A stretch of DNA of 64,000 bases from Methylobacterium persicinum (GCF_022179525.1 NZ_BPQX01000026.1:62001-126000); one strand, 5' to 3'. Shown: positions 45,186 to 54,862, numbered from the stretch's first letter. The notes: generated by a model not told the origin, from the sequence alone. Numbers and translations: made by a program.

Positions 45186-45506
45186 ATGCCCAAGATCACC
45201 TACGTCGATCACGCCGGGACGGAACGCACCGTCGAGGGCAGCGTCGGCGCCACCGTGATGGAGACGGCTCTGCGGAACAACGTGCCCGGCATCGACGCGG
45301 AATGCGGCGGCGCCTGCGCCTGCGCCACCTGCCATGTCTACGTCGACGGCGAGTGGATCGACGCCGTGGGCAAGGCCCAGGACATGGAGCAGGACATGCT
45401 CGATTTCGCCACCGACGTGCGCGAGAATTCCCGCCTGTCCTGCCAGATCAAGATCACCCCCGAACTCGACGGCCTGAAGGTCACGACCCCCGCCCAGCAG
45501 GGCTGA
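45186..45506 (+). CDS. 2Fe-2S ferredoxin, adrenodoxin type
   Basis: Soluble electron carrier, 106 residues, of the FdxB/adrenodoxin branch. Iron ligands are Cys40, Cys46 and Cys49 in [17 protein letters not shown], and Cys86 in LSCQIKI; Cys44 is an extra cysteine in the loop. [20 protein letters not shown] is the typical N-terminal half. The start ATG 45186 follows GAGGAGCCTTGAGC at good spacing. In rhizobia this ferredoxin type serves P450s or Fe-S cluster assembly; no such gene is adjacent. A family A hairpin array follows the stop. Confidence 0.93.
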   Translation: MPKITYVDHAGTERTVEGSVGATVMETALRNNVPGIDAECGGACACATCHVYVDGEWIDAVGKAQDMEQDMLDFATDVRENSRLSCQIKITPELDGLKVTTPAQQG

Positions 45507-45514
45507 GGCAAGAA

Positions 45515-45620
45515 GGGGATCCCAAAGGACGGGGTCCTTTAGGTGGAGTCCAGGGGCAAGGCCCCTGGGAAAAGCAGGGCTCCGCCCCGCCCCCCAAAGG
45601 GCAAGCCCTTTGGAACCCCC
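45515..45620. repeat. Family A hairpin array, copy 3
   Basis: Four palindromes lie in a row, with arms CCAAAGGAC/GTCCTTTAGG, CCAGGGGC/GCCCCTGG, GCAGGGC/GCCCCGC and CCAAAGGGC/GCCCTTTGG. They fill the gap between the convergent stops of the ferredoxin and the VWA-protein genes. Confidence 0.85.
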
Positions 45621-46796
45621 CTACCTCACCAGGGCCCTCGCCGCGGCGTCGAGCCCTTCGAGGGTCAGGGGGAACATCCGGCCCGCCATCAGGCGCTGCA
45701 CCATGCCGATGGACTGGGTGTAGGCCCAGTGGGTGTCGGGGATGGGGTTGAGCCACGCCGCCCTGGGGAAGTGGTCCAAGAGGCGCCCGAGCCAGGCCGC
45801 GCCGGGCTCCTCGTTCCAGTGCTCCACCGAGCCCCCCGGCGCGGCGATCTCGTAGGGGCTCATGGAGGCGTCGCCCACGAAGACGAGGCGGTAGTCGCTT
45901 CCATAGGTGCGGATGACGTCCAGCAGCGGCGTGCGCGCCTCGTGCCGCCGGGCATTCTCCGTCCACACGCCCTCGTAGATACAGTTGTGGAAGTAGAAAT
46001 GGACGAGGTGCTTGAACTCCGACCGGGCGGCGGAGAACAGGGCCTGGGCCTGCTCCACGTGCCAGTCCATCGAGCCGCCGACATCCAGGAAGAGCAGCAC
46101 CTTCACCGCGTTGCGCCGCTCGGGGCGCATCTTCACGTCGATATAGCCCTGCCGGGCGCTGGCCCGGATCGTGTCGTCGAGGTCGAGTTCGTCCGCCGCG
46201 CCGGTGCGGGCGAACCGGCGCAGGCGGCGCAGGGCGAGGCGCATGGTGCGGGCGCCGATCTCGGCACTGTCGTCGAAATCGCGGAAATCCCGCCGGTCCC
46301 AGACCTTCACCGCCCGGAAGTTGCGGTTCCCGTCCTGCCCGATCCGGATCCCCTCAGGATTGTAGCCGTAGGCCCCGAACGGGGATGTGCCCCCGGTGCC
46401 GATCCATTTCGAGCCGCCCTGGTGGCGCTCCTTCTGCTCCGCGAGGCGCTGCTTCAGGGTCTCGAACAGCTTGTCCCAGCCGAGCGCCTTCAATTCCGCC
46501 TTCTCGGCCTCGGTGAGGTGCTTCTCGGCGAGCTTGCGCAGCCATTCCTCCGGGATCGGCACGGCCTCTACGGCCTCGCCCACCGTCTCAAGGCCCTTGA
46601 ACACCGTGCCGAAGACCCGGTCGAACCGGTCGAGATGCGCCTCGTCCTTCACCAGAGCCGTGCGGGACAGAAAATAGAACTCCTCGACGCTCTTGCCCGG
46701 CAGGTCGCGTTCCAGCGCGCCCAGGAGGACGAGGTACTCCCTGAGGGTGACCGGCACCTTCGCCTCGCGCAGGGCCGTGAAGAACTGGAGCAGCAT
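45621..46796 (-). CDS. VWA domain protein (CoxE-like)
   Basis: Protein of 391 residues from ATG 46796 (MLLQFFTALREAKVPVTLRE). The N-terminal half is helical with a charged stretch (KHLTEAEKAELKALGWDKL). The central GSKWIGTGGTSPFGAYGYNP is a family hallmark. The C-terminal von Willebrand A domain has the MIDAS-like VLLFLDVGGSMDWHVEQA, where DxGGS replaces the usual DxSxS, as is normal in this family. These proteins work with MoxR AAA ATPases as metal-insertion or assembly chaperones. The likely partner ATPase is 5.4 kb away (52152-53003). The upstream extension of the frame is not homologous. Confidence 0.87.
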   Translation of the reverse strand: MLLQFFTALREAKVPVTLREYLVLLGALERDLPGKSVEEFYFLSRTALVKDEAHLDRFDRVFGTVFKGLETVGEAVEAVPIPEEWLRKLAEKHLTEAEKAELKALGWDKLFETLKQRLAEQKERHQGGSKWIGTGGTSPFGAYGYNPEGIRIGQDGNRNFRAVKVWDRRDFRDFDDSAEIGARTMRLALRRLRRFARTGAADELDLDDTIRASARQGYIDVKMRPERRNAVKVLLFLDVGGSMDWHVEQAQALFSAARSEFKHLVHFYFHNCIYEGVWTENARRHEARTPLLDVIRTYGSDYRLVFVGDASMSPYEIAAPGGSVEHWNEEPGAAWLGRLLDHFPRAAWLNPIPDTHWAYTQSIGMVQRLMAGRMFPLTLEGLDAAARALVR

Positions 46797-47186
46797 GTCC
46801 CGACAACGCGCCAGCCTGGCAACCGGGTCAAGGGGCGGCCAGCACCCCCGGTGAGCGTCCGCAGCAGATTCGCACGGACGGGCGACCTTTGCAGTGCGAG
46901 ATGAGTCTTCGCAGCGGACCGGGCGAATCGGACCGAATCGGGACAGAGTCTTGGCGGTTCGGCAGGAAGTGTATTGCCGCGCTGCGGAAGACTTTTGGAC
47001 ACCGCTGAGACCCCTGGACTCGGCTTCTAAGCCCTGAATCTGGGTATAAGTCTCGAATCCTGTTGATATCCTGGCACGAGAGACTCGCGCAGTCACTTAA
47101 ACCGTCACGGGAATCACCCCACTTCATCCCGAACGGTGGCGCGTCCGCGATCCTGCGGGCGAGAGCCGGTTTCGAGGAGACCTGCC
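46797..47186. other. Divergent intergenic region, 390 bp
   Basis: Noticeably less GC-rich than the surroundings, with AT-richer segments near 46965-47110 (for example GGGTATAAGTC, TTGATATCC). It should contain the promoters of the VWA gene (minus) and the 136-residue protein (plus). I see no tRNA, hairpin array or dispersed repeat. Open frames here lack codon-bias support. Confidence 0.4.
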
Positions 47187-47597
47187 GTGGCGGTCATCCT
47201 GCGTAGTTTACCCGAGTTCAAACGGTTTCTAGCGAAGCCGGGTGCGACGATTCAAGTGGTGCGCAACACCTTCATGGACCGGCAGCCCGAGGCGACGCGG
47301 GCGGCTTACAGGGACAGGGGGATGTATGCGCCGCGGGCGGTCCAGGCGCTGTCGCGCAAGGCGGCGGTGTTCAGCCTGCGCGGCTACCCGGGCACGGTGT
47401 GGCTCTACTGGGACAAGGGTGCCCGCGGCTGGCGCTTCCAGGGCGACCTCGTCACGGTGCCCCTGGTGACCGGCCTGGGCGCGCCCGACGAGATTACCTA
47501 CCGCTGCAGCTTCGCCGAAGGCTACGAACCCGTGGCCCGCACCCGCGCACCGCGCCGGAACGTCACCCGTGAGGAAGCGGCCCCGCCCCCGGCTTAG
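47187..47597 (+). CDS. Protein of unknown function
   Basis: 136 residues from GTG 47187, which has GAGGAG 7 nt upstream. The N-terminus is AVILRSLPEFKRFLAKPG, then VRNTFMDRQPEATRAAYRDR and GTVWLYWDKGARGWRFQGDL. The protein ends basic and Pro-rich. No signal peptide or TM is seen and I recognise no domain. Codon bias is normal, which supports coding. The stop converges with the antiporter gene across a hairpin at 47637-47672. Confidence 0.65.
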   Translation: MAVILRSLPEFKRFLAKPGATIQVVRNTFMDRQPEATRAAYRDRGMYAPRAVQALSRKAAVFSLRGYPGTVWLYWDKGARGWRFQGDLVTVPLVTGLGAPDEITYRCSFAEGYEPVARTRAPRRNVTREEAAPPPA

Positions 47598-47636
47598 GCG
47601 GCGGGTTCGTCATCCGCGATGGGTGATCGGAAGGGG

Positions 47637-47672
47637 CGGGGCTCTCCCTTGCCCAGCCGGGGAGAAGCCCCG
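47637..47672. terminator. Hairpin at convergent junction
   Basis: CGGGGCTCTCCC and GGGGAGAAGCCCCG pair with a 10-nt loop and one mismatch or bulge. It lies between convergent stops at 47597 and 47724. No T-tract follows on the plus strand beyond TT, so rho-independent function is uncertain. Confidence 0.5.
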
Positions 47673-47723
47673 TTCCTTGTCACGGTCCCCGGGTGGGACG
47701 CGACATCCACTCTGCCGTAAGTC

Positions 47724-49577
47724 TCACACCGACTGGCCGGCTGCCTTCTCCACCCGCGTTGCGGGCTCCCGCTTCTCCGCCTCGACCCTCGGCTGCGCCT
47801 TGCCCACCGTCCGCCGGGCCCGGAAGATCGGCTTCGCCTCGCCTTCGCGCTTCTTGAGCAGCGCCCGGTACTCGTCCCGGCGCTCATGGATCGAGGCGAT
47901 GACGAGGCCCATCGGCACGCCCACATCGACCAGCACCGCCTCCGACAGTTGCAGGGAGGCCTCGATCGTCTCCGGCACCGCGTCATCGACGCCGAGTTCG
48001 TAGAGGGCGGCGGCGTGCCGGGCATCCCGGGCCCGGGAGACGATGGTCAGGTCCGGCCGCTCGCTCCGGGCTGCGGTGACGGCCTCCTCCACGGAGCGCG
48101 GCGTATCGAGGGTCACCACCAGGGCGCGGGCGGTGTCGATGCCGCTGTGCCGGAGGATCTCGACGTTGCCGGAATCGCCGAAATAGACCGGTGCCCCGGC
48201 CCGGCGTTGCTCGGCCACCCGGGCGGGATCGGAATCGAGGGCGATGTAGGGGATACGGTGGCGGGAGAGCATCTCGCCGACCTGCCGGCCCACCCGCCCG
48301 TACCCGGCGATGATGACCCGGTTCTCGACCTTCTCCGGCAGCGGCTCCGACACGACCTTGCCCTTGGCGGCAGCGGCGGCGTGACGGCCCATCCGGCGGC
48401 CGATGGAAGCGAGGGCCGGGATGAGGATCATCGTCACCGTGGTGACGATCAGGGCGGCGGCCCCGACCTCCTCCGGCACGAGACCCGTCGCCATGGCGCC
48501 GCCGATGAGCACGAAGGCGAACTCGCCCCCGGGCCCGAGGAGGAGCGCCGCCTCCAGCGCCACCCCCCGCGACAGGCCGAGGATGGGCGCGGCCATCACC
48601 ACCACGCCGGCCTTGATCAGGACCAGGGCCAGGGACAGGCCGAGGATCGCCCCGGGCGAGGCCATGAGCTGCTCCGGATCGAGGTTCATCCCCACCGAGA
48701 CGAAGAACACGCCGAGCAGCAGGCCTTTGAACGGATCGATCGTCGCCTCGATGGCCCGGCGATACTCGGTCTCGGCCAGCAGCAGCCCGGCGACGAAGGC
48801 GCCGAGCGTCATCGACAGGCCGCTCGCCGCCGCCGTCAGCGCCGTGCCGACGATGACGAGGAGGCAGGCCGCCATGAAGAGTTCGGTCGAGCGCGTCCGG
48901 GCGACGAGCTGGAACAGGGGGCGCAGGGCGAGGCGCCCCGCCACCACGATCAGCACCAGGGCCACCGCCGCCTGCCCGAGGGCGAGGGCCAGGGCGAGAC
49001 CCTTGTCGGTGCCCGAGTCGCGGCCCAGCACCGCGATGGCGAACAGGACGGGGGCGACCGCGAGATCCTGGAACAGCAGCACCGCGAAGCTCGCCCGCCC
49101 GGTGGGTGTGTTGAGCCGCCGCTGCTCGGCGAGCACCGGCAGCACCACCGCTGTGGAGGACAGGGCCAGCCCGACGCCGACGATCACCGCCCCGGTCAGG
49201 GGCACGTCGAGCCCGTACAGGATGGCCCCGAGGATCAGGGTCGAGCACCCGACCTGAAGGGAGCCGAGGCCGAAGACGAGCCGCCGCAGGGTCCGCAGCC
49301 GCTCCCATGACAGCTCGATGCCGATCATGAACATCAGGAAGATCACGCCGAACTCGGCGAGGTGCGAAATCTCCGTGCGGTTGCCGATGGTGAAGAGGTG
49401 GACGGAGGGCCACTGATTCGCGAACCGCCCGAGGCCGAACGGCCCGAGCAGGGCCCCCGCCCCGATGAAGCCGAGCACCGGGGAGATCCGCAGCCGGTGG
49501 AACAGCGGGACCACGATACCCGCCGTCACGAGGAACAGGATCGCTTCCTTGTAGGAGCCGGCATGGACTTCGGGCAT
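47724..49577 (-). CDS. Monovalent cation:proton antiporter-2 (KefB-like)
   Basis: CPA2-family antiporter, 617 residues from ATG 49577. About twelve TM helices (residues 8-385) carry conserved ALLGPFGLGR, FGVIFLMFMIGIELSWERL, ALSSTAVVLPVLAEQ and LLFQDLAVAPVL blocks. A C-terminal TrkA-N (RCK) nucleotide-binding domain starts at VIIAGYGRVGRQVGEML, followed by YIALDSDPARVAEQRRAGAP. A basic C-terminal tail ends the protein. It would exchange K+ (or Na+) for protons under NAD(H) or glutathione-adduct control, as KefB/KefC do. The frame extends upstream without family similarity. Confidence 0.92.
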   Translation of the reverse strand: MPEVHAGSYKEAILFLVTAGIVVPLFHRLRISPVLGFIGAGALLGPFGLGRFANQWPSVHLFTIGNRTEISHLAEFGVIFLMFMIGIELSWERLRTLRRLVFGLGSLQVGCSTLILGAILYGLDVPLTGAVIVGVGLALSSTAVVLPVLAEQRRLNTPTGRASFAVLLFQDLAVAPVLFAIAVLGRDSGTDKGLALALALGQAAVALVLIVVAGRLALRPLFQLVARTRSTELFMAACLLVIVGTALTAAASGLSMTLGAFVAGLLLAETEYRRAIEATIDPFKGLLLGVFFVSVGMNLDPEQLMASPGAILGLSLALVLIKAGVVVMAAPILGLSRGVALEAALLLGPGGEFAFVLIGGAMATGLVPEEVGAAALIVTTVTMILIPALASIGRRMGRHAAAAAKGKVVSEPLPEKVENRVIIAGYGRVGRQVGEMLSRHRIPYIALDSDPARVAEQRRAGAPVYFGDSGNVEILRHSGIDTARALVVTLDTPRSVEEAVTAARSERPDLTIVSRARDARHAAALYELGVDDAVPETIEASLQLSEAVLVDVGVPMGLVIASIHERRDEYRALLKKREGEAKPIFRARRTVGKAQPRVEAEKREPATRVEKAAGQSV

Positions 49578-49914
49578 CGGCGGCGGATCGAACCTCGTGT
49601 CGTCGGGGAGCCGGAAGGCCGCGCGATCATGGGCGCTGGGAGATGACCGGGCAACAGCCGCCGGAGCGGGGCCGTGTCGAAAAGCACGCCGCCGCAGCAT
49701 AGGGTTGCATCGCCTGGAATATAATCGCTCAACGGCCGTGGACTTGGCGAAGACGCTCGTCGGGTGTGCCAAGCTGAGACATTTGCGCTCACGCAGCACC
49801 GCGCCCTTCAGTTCCGGTGGGCGAGGCGTAAAATCGGCACAATGCCCGCATACGGAAACAATTAAGAGGTGTACTGCGCCCGGTGACAATCGCGCGCTGC
49901 GTGTGACGAGGCCG
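49578..49914. other. Divergent intergenic region, 337 bp
   Basis: It separates the antiporter (minus) and the two-gene membrane operon (plus). It is relatively AT-rich around 49700-49740 (including TATAAT at 49720-49725) and 49835-49870. Promoters for both sides are expected. No gene, repeat or RNA is recognised. Confidence 0.4.
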
Positions 49915-51198
49915 ATGAATTCGCTGAAGTCGATCTTCTCACGGGGGGAGCGGCCCCCAGAGGCCCTGCCGAGCCGCCAGATCGCCCGCGAGCGCCGGGA
50001 GTGGAAGCTCGAGTCCGATCGCTGGCGACACCAGCGGCATGTCGAGAAGGGCTACCGCATCAAGTGGGGCTACGTCGGCATCGCCTACTTGGTCGAGTTC
50101 ATGGTGATCGGCGCCTCCCTTGCCGGCGCGTGGCTCTTCGCGGGGGTCTATAGCGACGGGGACTGGCACGCCTTCTACTTCATGCTGCTGGCGCCCCTGG
50201 TCTACGCGGCGGTGGAGCTGTGCCGGGTGCCCCTCGGCATCCTGGCCCGGACGCAGCGCTCTTATTTCGTGCGCGGCCTCGCGATCCTCGGAATCATCTT
50301 CGCGGCGGGGGTCACGACGAAATCCGTCTCGCAGCTCGGCGAGATGATGTTCCATCCCCGCCTGATGGAGGCGGCCCGGACCAAGACCGCCCTGAAGGAC
50401 GCCCAGGCCGACCGGGCGACGATCGACGAGCGCATCCGGGCGGCCGACGAGCGCGTCGCGCAGTACACGTCCGAACTCGACCAGATCGAAAAGCGGGCCG
50501 GCGACAATGCCCAACAGCTCGCCGGGCTGCCCGCCCAGCGCTGCGAGCGGGTCTTCGGGACCAACTCGAAGGGCAAGCGCTACCAGAACCTGAAATGCGT
50601 GGCCGACCCCCGGGTCGCCGCCCTGTCGGCGGGCGTGACCAAGGCCAGCGCCGACCGGACGGTGCTGGTGAAGGACCTGGAGGCGGCCCGCAAGGACCGC
50701 GCCGCCCTGGACCGCGGCGCCGCCGACCGGAAGGTGGCCGATACCGAGCAGGCCTACCGGAACGCGGTGAACCGTTCGCAGCTGCATTCCTTCACGGCAA
50801 TGGTCTACGGCGTCGATCCCATCGACGTCACCGAGCAGCAGGTTCACGCCTTCCTGCGCATCTTCGTGTTCCTGCCGGCCCTGTGTGCAGCCTTCGCCTC
50901 GACGATCCTGGCGCTCTGCGCGGTCTCGACCCGGCGGACCTTCATGGATGAGGACGATCTCGGCGCGGCGGTGAACCCCGAGGCGGCGCCGTACATGCTC
51001 GACGCCATCGCCGACGCCCTGCGCTCCAACCCGTCCGTGGTGCGGGCCGCCACGGTGCCGCCCACGGCGGCGGCGGTCATTCCGATGAACCGCCCGGTGT
51101 CCTCGCAGCCGCAGCCGACCCAGAGCCTGCCGGGTCAGACCAACCCGAACCACGGCCTGGCCGGGCCGACCCTTCCTGCCGCGGGAGCAGGCGCATGA
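49915..51198 (+). CDS. Four-TM membrane protein with periplasmic coiled coil, unknown function
   Basis: 427 residues. After a basic N-terminus come TM1 (about 51-78), TM2 (84-108) and TM3 (118-135). A 130-residue charged coiled coil follows (KTALKDAQADRATIDERIRA ... LVKDLEAARKDRAALDRGA), with two cysteines in PAQRCERVFG and NLKCVADP. TM4 is at about 290-315 (FLRIFVFLPALCAAFASTIL). The C-terminal 100 residues are Ala/Pro/Gln-rich and disordered. The positive-inside rule places the coiled coil in the periplasm, where the cysteines could form a disulfide. The stop overlaps the next gene by four bases, so both products probably act together. I recognise no family. Confidence 0.8.
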   Translation: MNSLKSIFSRGERPPEALPSRQIARERREWKLESDRWRHQRHVEKGYRIKWGYVGIAYLVEFMVIGASLAGAWLFAGVYSDGDWHAFYFMLLAPLVYAAVELCRVPLGILARTQRSYFVRGLAILGIIFAAGVTTKSVSQLGEMMFHPRLMEAARTKTALKDAQADRATIDERIRAADERVAQYTSELDQIEKRAGDNAQQLAGLPAQRCERVFGTNSKGKRYQNLKCVADPRVAALSAGVTKASADRTVLVKDLEAARKDRAALDRGAADRKVADTEQAYRNAVNRSQLHSFTAMVYGVDPIDVTEQQVHAFLRIFVFLPALCAAFASTILALCAVSTRRTFMDEDDLGAAVNPEAAPYMLDAIADALRSNPSVVRAATVPPTAAAVIPMNRPVSSQPQPTQSLPGQTNPNHGLAGPTLPAAGAGA

Positions 51199-51836
51199 AC
51201 TACGTCGCCTCCGGAACCCCTGAGAACATCGCCCTCGCGCAGCAGGTGAACGGGCGCCTGCGGGCGGATTCGAGCTACGTCGCCGCCCGGGCCTTCCTCC
51301 TCCGGGCCCTGGGGCTCGGCGCCTTCCTGGGCCTGACCGGCGCCGGGATCGGCGCGGCGGCCTACGGCTGGGCGACCATGAACCAGTTCGACACCGCCGC
51401 GGACAAGATCGCCAAGGCGATGCAGGCGGCCCTCTCCGACGTGACCCTGAAGACCAAGGGCGAGGTCACGCTCACCGACAACACCCTCAAGCTCGAGGGC
51501 CTGCCCAAGGCGGCCGGGGCCCCGACGCCGACCAAGGCGCAGCTCGGCGAGCAGGCGTCCCCGGCCTCGAAGGCGCAGGTCAACACGACCTTCACGGTGT
51601 TCAAGCAGGTGCCCTACCTCGACGGGCAGATCGTCACCGGCTGGAACTTCAAGGACAATTCCGAGCAGCCCTACCAGCAGTACTGCTACTTCTCCCGCCG
51701 CTCGAACGAGACCAAGGGGCAGGTCGAGATCAAGATCGACCTCGCCATGGACGGCAAGACCCTGCCGCAGCCGGTGAAGTCCGACGTGAACCTGGAGATC
51801 CTGGCCCGCAACTGCGTCTGGCACGAGAAGGGGTAG
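51195..51836 (+). CDS. Single-TM protein of unknown function, partner of upstream gene
   Basis: 213 residues. The N-terminal 30 residues are cytoplasmic, then one TM helix (about 33-60, ALGLGAFLGLTGAGIGAAAY). A predicted periplasmic domain of about 150 residues is rich in beta structure (VTLKTKGEVTLTDNTLKLEG, QVNTTFTVFKQVPYLDGQIV, KGQVEIKIDLAMDGKTLP). Cysteines in QQYCYFSRR and ARNCVWHEKG may pair. The ATG lies in an ATGA overlap with the upstream gene. No recognised domain. The pair looks like a dedicated envelope complex. Confidence 0.8.
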   Translation: MNYVASGTPENIALAQQVNGRLRADSSYVAARAFLLRALGLGAFLGLTGAGIGAAAYGWATMNQFDTAADKIAKAMQAALSDVTLKTKGEVTLTDNTLKLEGLPKAAGAPTPTKAQLGEQASPASKAQVNTTFTVFKQVPYLDGQIVTGWNFKDNSEQPYQQYCYFSRRSNETKGQVEIKIDLAMDGKTLPQPVKSDVNLEILARNCVWHEKG

Positions 51837-51898
51837 CAGGCTGCTGCGAAAGTCCTTCGGAGGAGACGAGGTTTCTCCACCATCGACGACATCCTCAC

Positions 51899-51990
51899 CG
51901 TCTTTGCGAGCGAAGCGAAGCAATCCAGGGACGCGGGACATCTCAGAACGGAGCGGATCCCTGGATTGCTTCGCTTCGCTCGCAAAGACG
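51899..51990. repeat. Family C inverted repeat, copy 5
   Basis: Arms CGTCTTTGCGAGCGAAGCG and CGCTTCGCTCGCAAAGACG are exact complements, with CAATCCAGGG/CCCTGGATTG inside. It lies in the 315-bp gap (51837-52151) before the MoxR ATPase gene. The rest of the gap holds no gene I can support. Confidence 0.92.
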
Positions 51991-52151
51991 GCGGTGGAGG
52001 CCGGCACGCCCGGCACCTCAGGATGAGGTCGGGGCAGGGATGAATCCGGTTTTCCGGTCGGGCTCTCTCCACCACGGGCGCAAGGTCTGACGCTTGCAGC
52101 CGTGCTGCACCCCGCGTTACCCGTGGCCTCAGGCCAGCCTCCGAGACCGCG

Positions 52152-52999
<848 letters not shown>

Positions 53000-53003
<4 letters not shown>

Positions 53004-53527
53004 TGCGCCGCCTGATCCTCCTGCGCCATGCCAAGTCCGACCGTCCGCCGGGCATGCGCGACCTCGATCGTCCCTTGAACAAGCGCGGCCGGCGGGCGGC
53101 GCCCGCGGTCGGGGCCCGGATCGCCGGGGAGGGCCTGCGCCCGGACCTCGCCCTCGTCTCCCCGTCCCAGCGCACCCGGGAGACCTGGGCCGCCGTGAAG
53201 GGCGCCCTCGGCGCCCCCCGGGAGGAGACGGTGCCGGAGATCTACGAGGCCGCCGCCGCCGACATCCTGAACGCCGTCCGCGCCGCGCCGGACGAGGCGG
53301 GGACGCTCATCGTCGTGGGCCACAATCCCGGCCTCGGCGACCTCGCCGCGGCGCTCGTGGGCGAGGGGCCGCGGGGCCTGCGCGCCCTGCTCGCATCGGA
53401 ATTCCCCACGGCGGCCTTCGCGGTGATCGCCTTCGAGGCCGCGACCTGGGCGGCGGTCAGGCCGGGCCAGGGGCGCCTCGAACACTACGTCCGCCCCCGG
53501 GACATCGACGGGGACCTCGCGGGGTAG
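53000..53527 (+). CDS. SixA-like histidine phosphatase
   Basis: Phosphohistidine phosphatase/phosphoglycerate-mutase family protein, 175 residues. The catalytic RHG-type motif is LILLRHAKSD near the N-terminus, followed by DRPLNKRGRRAAPAVG and the second His in IVVGHNPGLGDLAAALVG. VSPSQRTRETWAAVKGAL fits SixA-type enzymes, which dephosphorylate histidine phosphotransfer or PTS-Ntr proteins. The start ATG sits in the ATGA overlap with the MoxR gene, behind GGAAGGG; a second ATG follows immediately. Confidence 0.88.
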
Positions 53528-53532
53528 CGGCG

Positions 53533-53587
53533 CTCCCAAGGGCTTCGCCCCTGGACCCCACCAAAGGACCCCGTCCTTTGGGATCCC
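53533..53587. repeat. Family A hairpin array, copy 4 (short)
   Basis: Two palindromes only, with arms CCAAGGGC/GCCCCTGG and CCAAAGGAC/GTCCTTTGG, ending in GGATCCC. It fills the junction between the convergent stops of sixA and the hydrolase gene. This half-size copy shows that hairpin number varies within the family. Confidence 0.85.
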
Positions 53588-53588
53588 G

Positions 53589-54617
53589 CTAGACCGGCAC
53601 CGGGGCGGCGTGGCGCTCCACCTCGGCGGGGGTGGGGAGGGCGCTGCCCGGCATGAAGGCGTCGAAGGCCGCCCAGAAGTCCTGGCGGATCGCGTCGCGC
53701 TCGCTCAGGATCTCGTGCCGGGAATCCGGCAGGACCAGGATGTGCCCCGCCTTGAGCCGGGCGGCGAAGCGCTCGGTCACCGCCGTGCCGCAAACCGGGT
53801 CGGCCCCGGCGGCGACGATCAGCGTGGGCAAGGTGATCCGTGGGGCGGCCCGGGGGTCGCGCAGGCGGGCCATCGCCCGGAACGCCCCGGCGAGCCACGC
53901 AATGGTCGGGTCGCCCACCGCCCCGGCGCCCACCTGCCGCGCCGCCGCGGCGTTGCGGGCGTAGCGGGCCGGATCCCGGCACAGGCGGTTGCCGGGATAG
54001 GGATTGGTGGCGATCGAGACCGGCTTGCCGAAGGGGATGTAGCGGCTCCCGAATCCCAGGCGGTCGAGCCCCCGCGCCAGCAGGGAGGCCGCCGCCGGCG
54101 CGCGGATCATCCGGATCGACAGCATCGGCGCCACCGTCACGAGGCGCCGGAACGGCAACCAGCCGTCGAGGGCACCGGTGAGGGCGATGCAACCCCCCAT
54201 GGAATGGGCAAGGCACAGGTGCGGCTGCGGCATCCCCGCCAGGACCATGTCCGCGACGGCCAGCAGGTCGAGGCGGTAATCGTCGAACCGGGCCACGTGT
54301 CCCTTGTGGGGATCGTCCACCCGCCGGTCGGACTCGCCCTGGCCCCGCCAATCGAAGGCCACCACCGCGAAGCCGCGGGCGCGCAGGTCCCGGATCGTCT
54401 CGTAGTATTTCTCGATGAACTCCGCCCGGCCCTGGAGGAGGGTGACGGTGCCCCGGCAGGTCCGGGACGTCGGCTGCCACGTGGCCACCCGGAGAGTGCA
54501 ATCGTCCCGGGTTCCCGCCGCCACGAGGGTTCCACCGGGCGGCGCGGGGTTGTCCGGCGTGTCGCGCAGGGTGAGCAGCGGGGGCTCGGCCCCGCCCCGT
54601 CCGTCGAACCGTCTCAC
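53589..54617 (-). CDS. Alpha/beta hydrolase, lysophospholipase-like
   Basis: 342 residues from GTG 54615-54617, chosen because GGGAGG lies 8 nt upstream; another GTG two codons earlier is too close. The fold blocks are GTVTLLQGRAEFIEKYYETI, FAVVAFDWRGQGESDRRVDD, the nucleophile elbow LAHSMGGCIAL and the acid/His region TLIVAAGADPVCG with LPDSRHEILSE. This pattern resembles PldB-type lysophospholipases or monoacylglycerol lipases. No signal peptide, so cytoplasmic or membrane-associated. Substrate unknown. Confidence 0.87.
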   Translation of the reverse strand: MRRFDGRGGAEPPLLTLRDTPDNPAPPGGTLVAAGTRDDCTLRVATWQPTSRTCRGTVTLLQGRAEFIEKYYETIRDLRARGFAVVAFDWRGQGESDRRVDDPHKGHVARFDDYRLDLLAVADMVLAGMPQPHLCLAHSMGGCIALTGALDGWLPFRRLVTVAPMLSIRMIRAPAAASLLARGLDRLGFGSRYIPFGKPVSIATNPYPGNRLCRDPARYARNAAAARQVGAGAVGDPTIAWLAGAFRAMARLRDPRAAPRITLPTLIVAAGADPVCGTAVTERFAARLKAGHILVLPDSRHEILSERDAIRQDFWAAFDAFMPGSALPTPAEVERHAAPVPV

Positions 54618-54806
54618 GCCCACCGCCTCCCTGTCCCGCCCCGGCGCGGGCGTGCCCGCGGCGTTTCACAATAACAGCGCGGCCTCTCGCAGCATCCGCC
54701 GCACATGGGGAAAAATCCGTTTCATCCCGGGGCAAAGGGGTCTTGCGACCCCGATTTGCCACCCCGATATCAATCCCGTGCCGGCCGTCAGGCGGCACCT
54801 GAGACC

Positions 54807-54862
54807 GGTCCGGCCCAATGGGCGGACCACACCAACATGTTGCTCTTTAAAGAGGATGTGTC
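54807..54862 (+). ncRNA. ROSE-like RNA thermometer in hsp20 leader
   Basis: Two hairpins lie directly before the hsp20 start. The first is GGTCCGGCCC/GGGCGGACC (54807-54828, one bulged G). The second pairs TTGCTCT (54840-54846) with AGAGGAT (54851-54857) across a TTAA loop. It encloses the Shine-Dalgarno AGAGGA and has a central G opposite G. A UYGCU segment facing the SD with this G-G mismatch is the hallmark of ROSE thermometers of rhizobial small heat-shock genes. Melting at high temperature would expose the SD. A further upstream hairpin may exist near 54781. Confidence 0.8.

Noticed and set aside
46965-47110. Possible tRNA or small RNA in the AT-richer divergent region before the VWA gene.
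   Set aside because: No T-loop consensus, acceptor-stem pairing or cloverleaf could be found on either strand.
49697-49725. A sigma70-like promoter using TATAAT at 49720-49725.
   Set aside because: The nearest TTGCAT is only 9 bp upstream and no good -35 lies at 16-18 bp. A single -10-like hexamer is weak evidence in this context.
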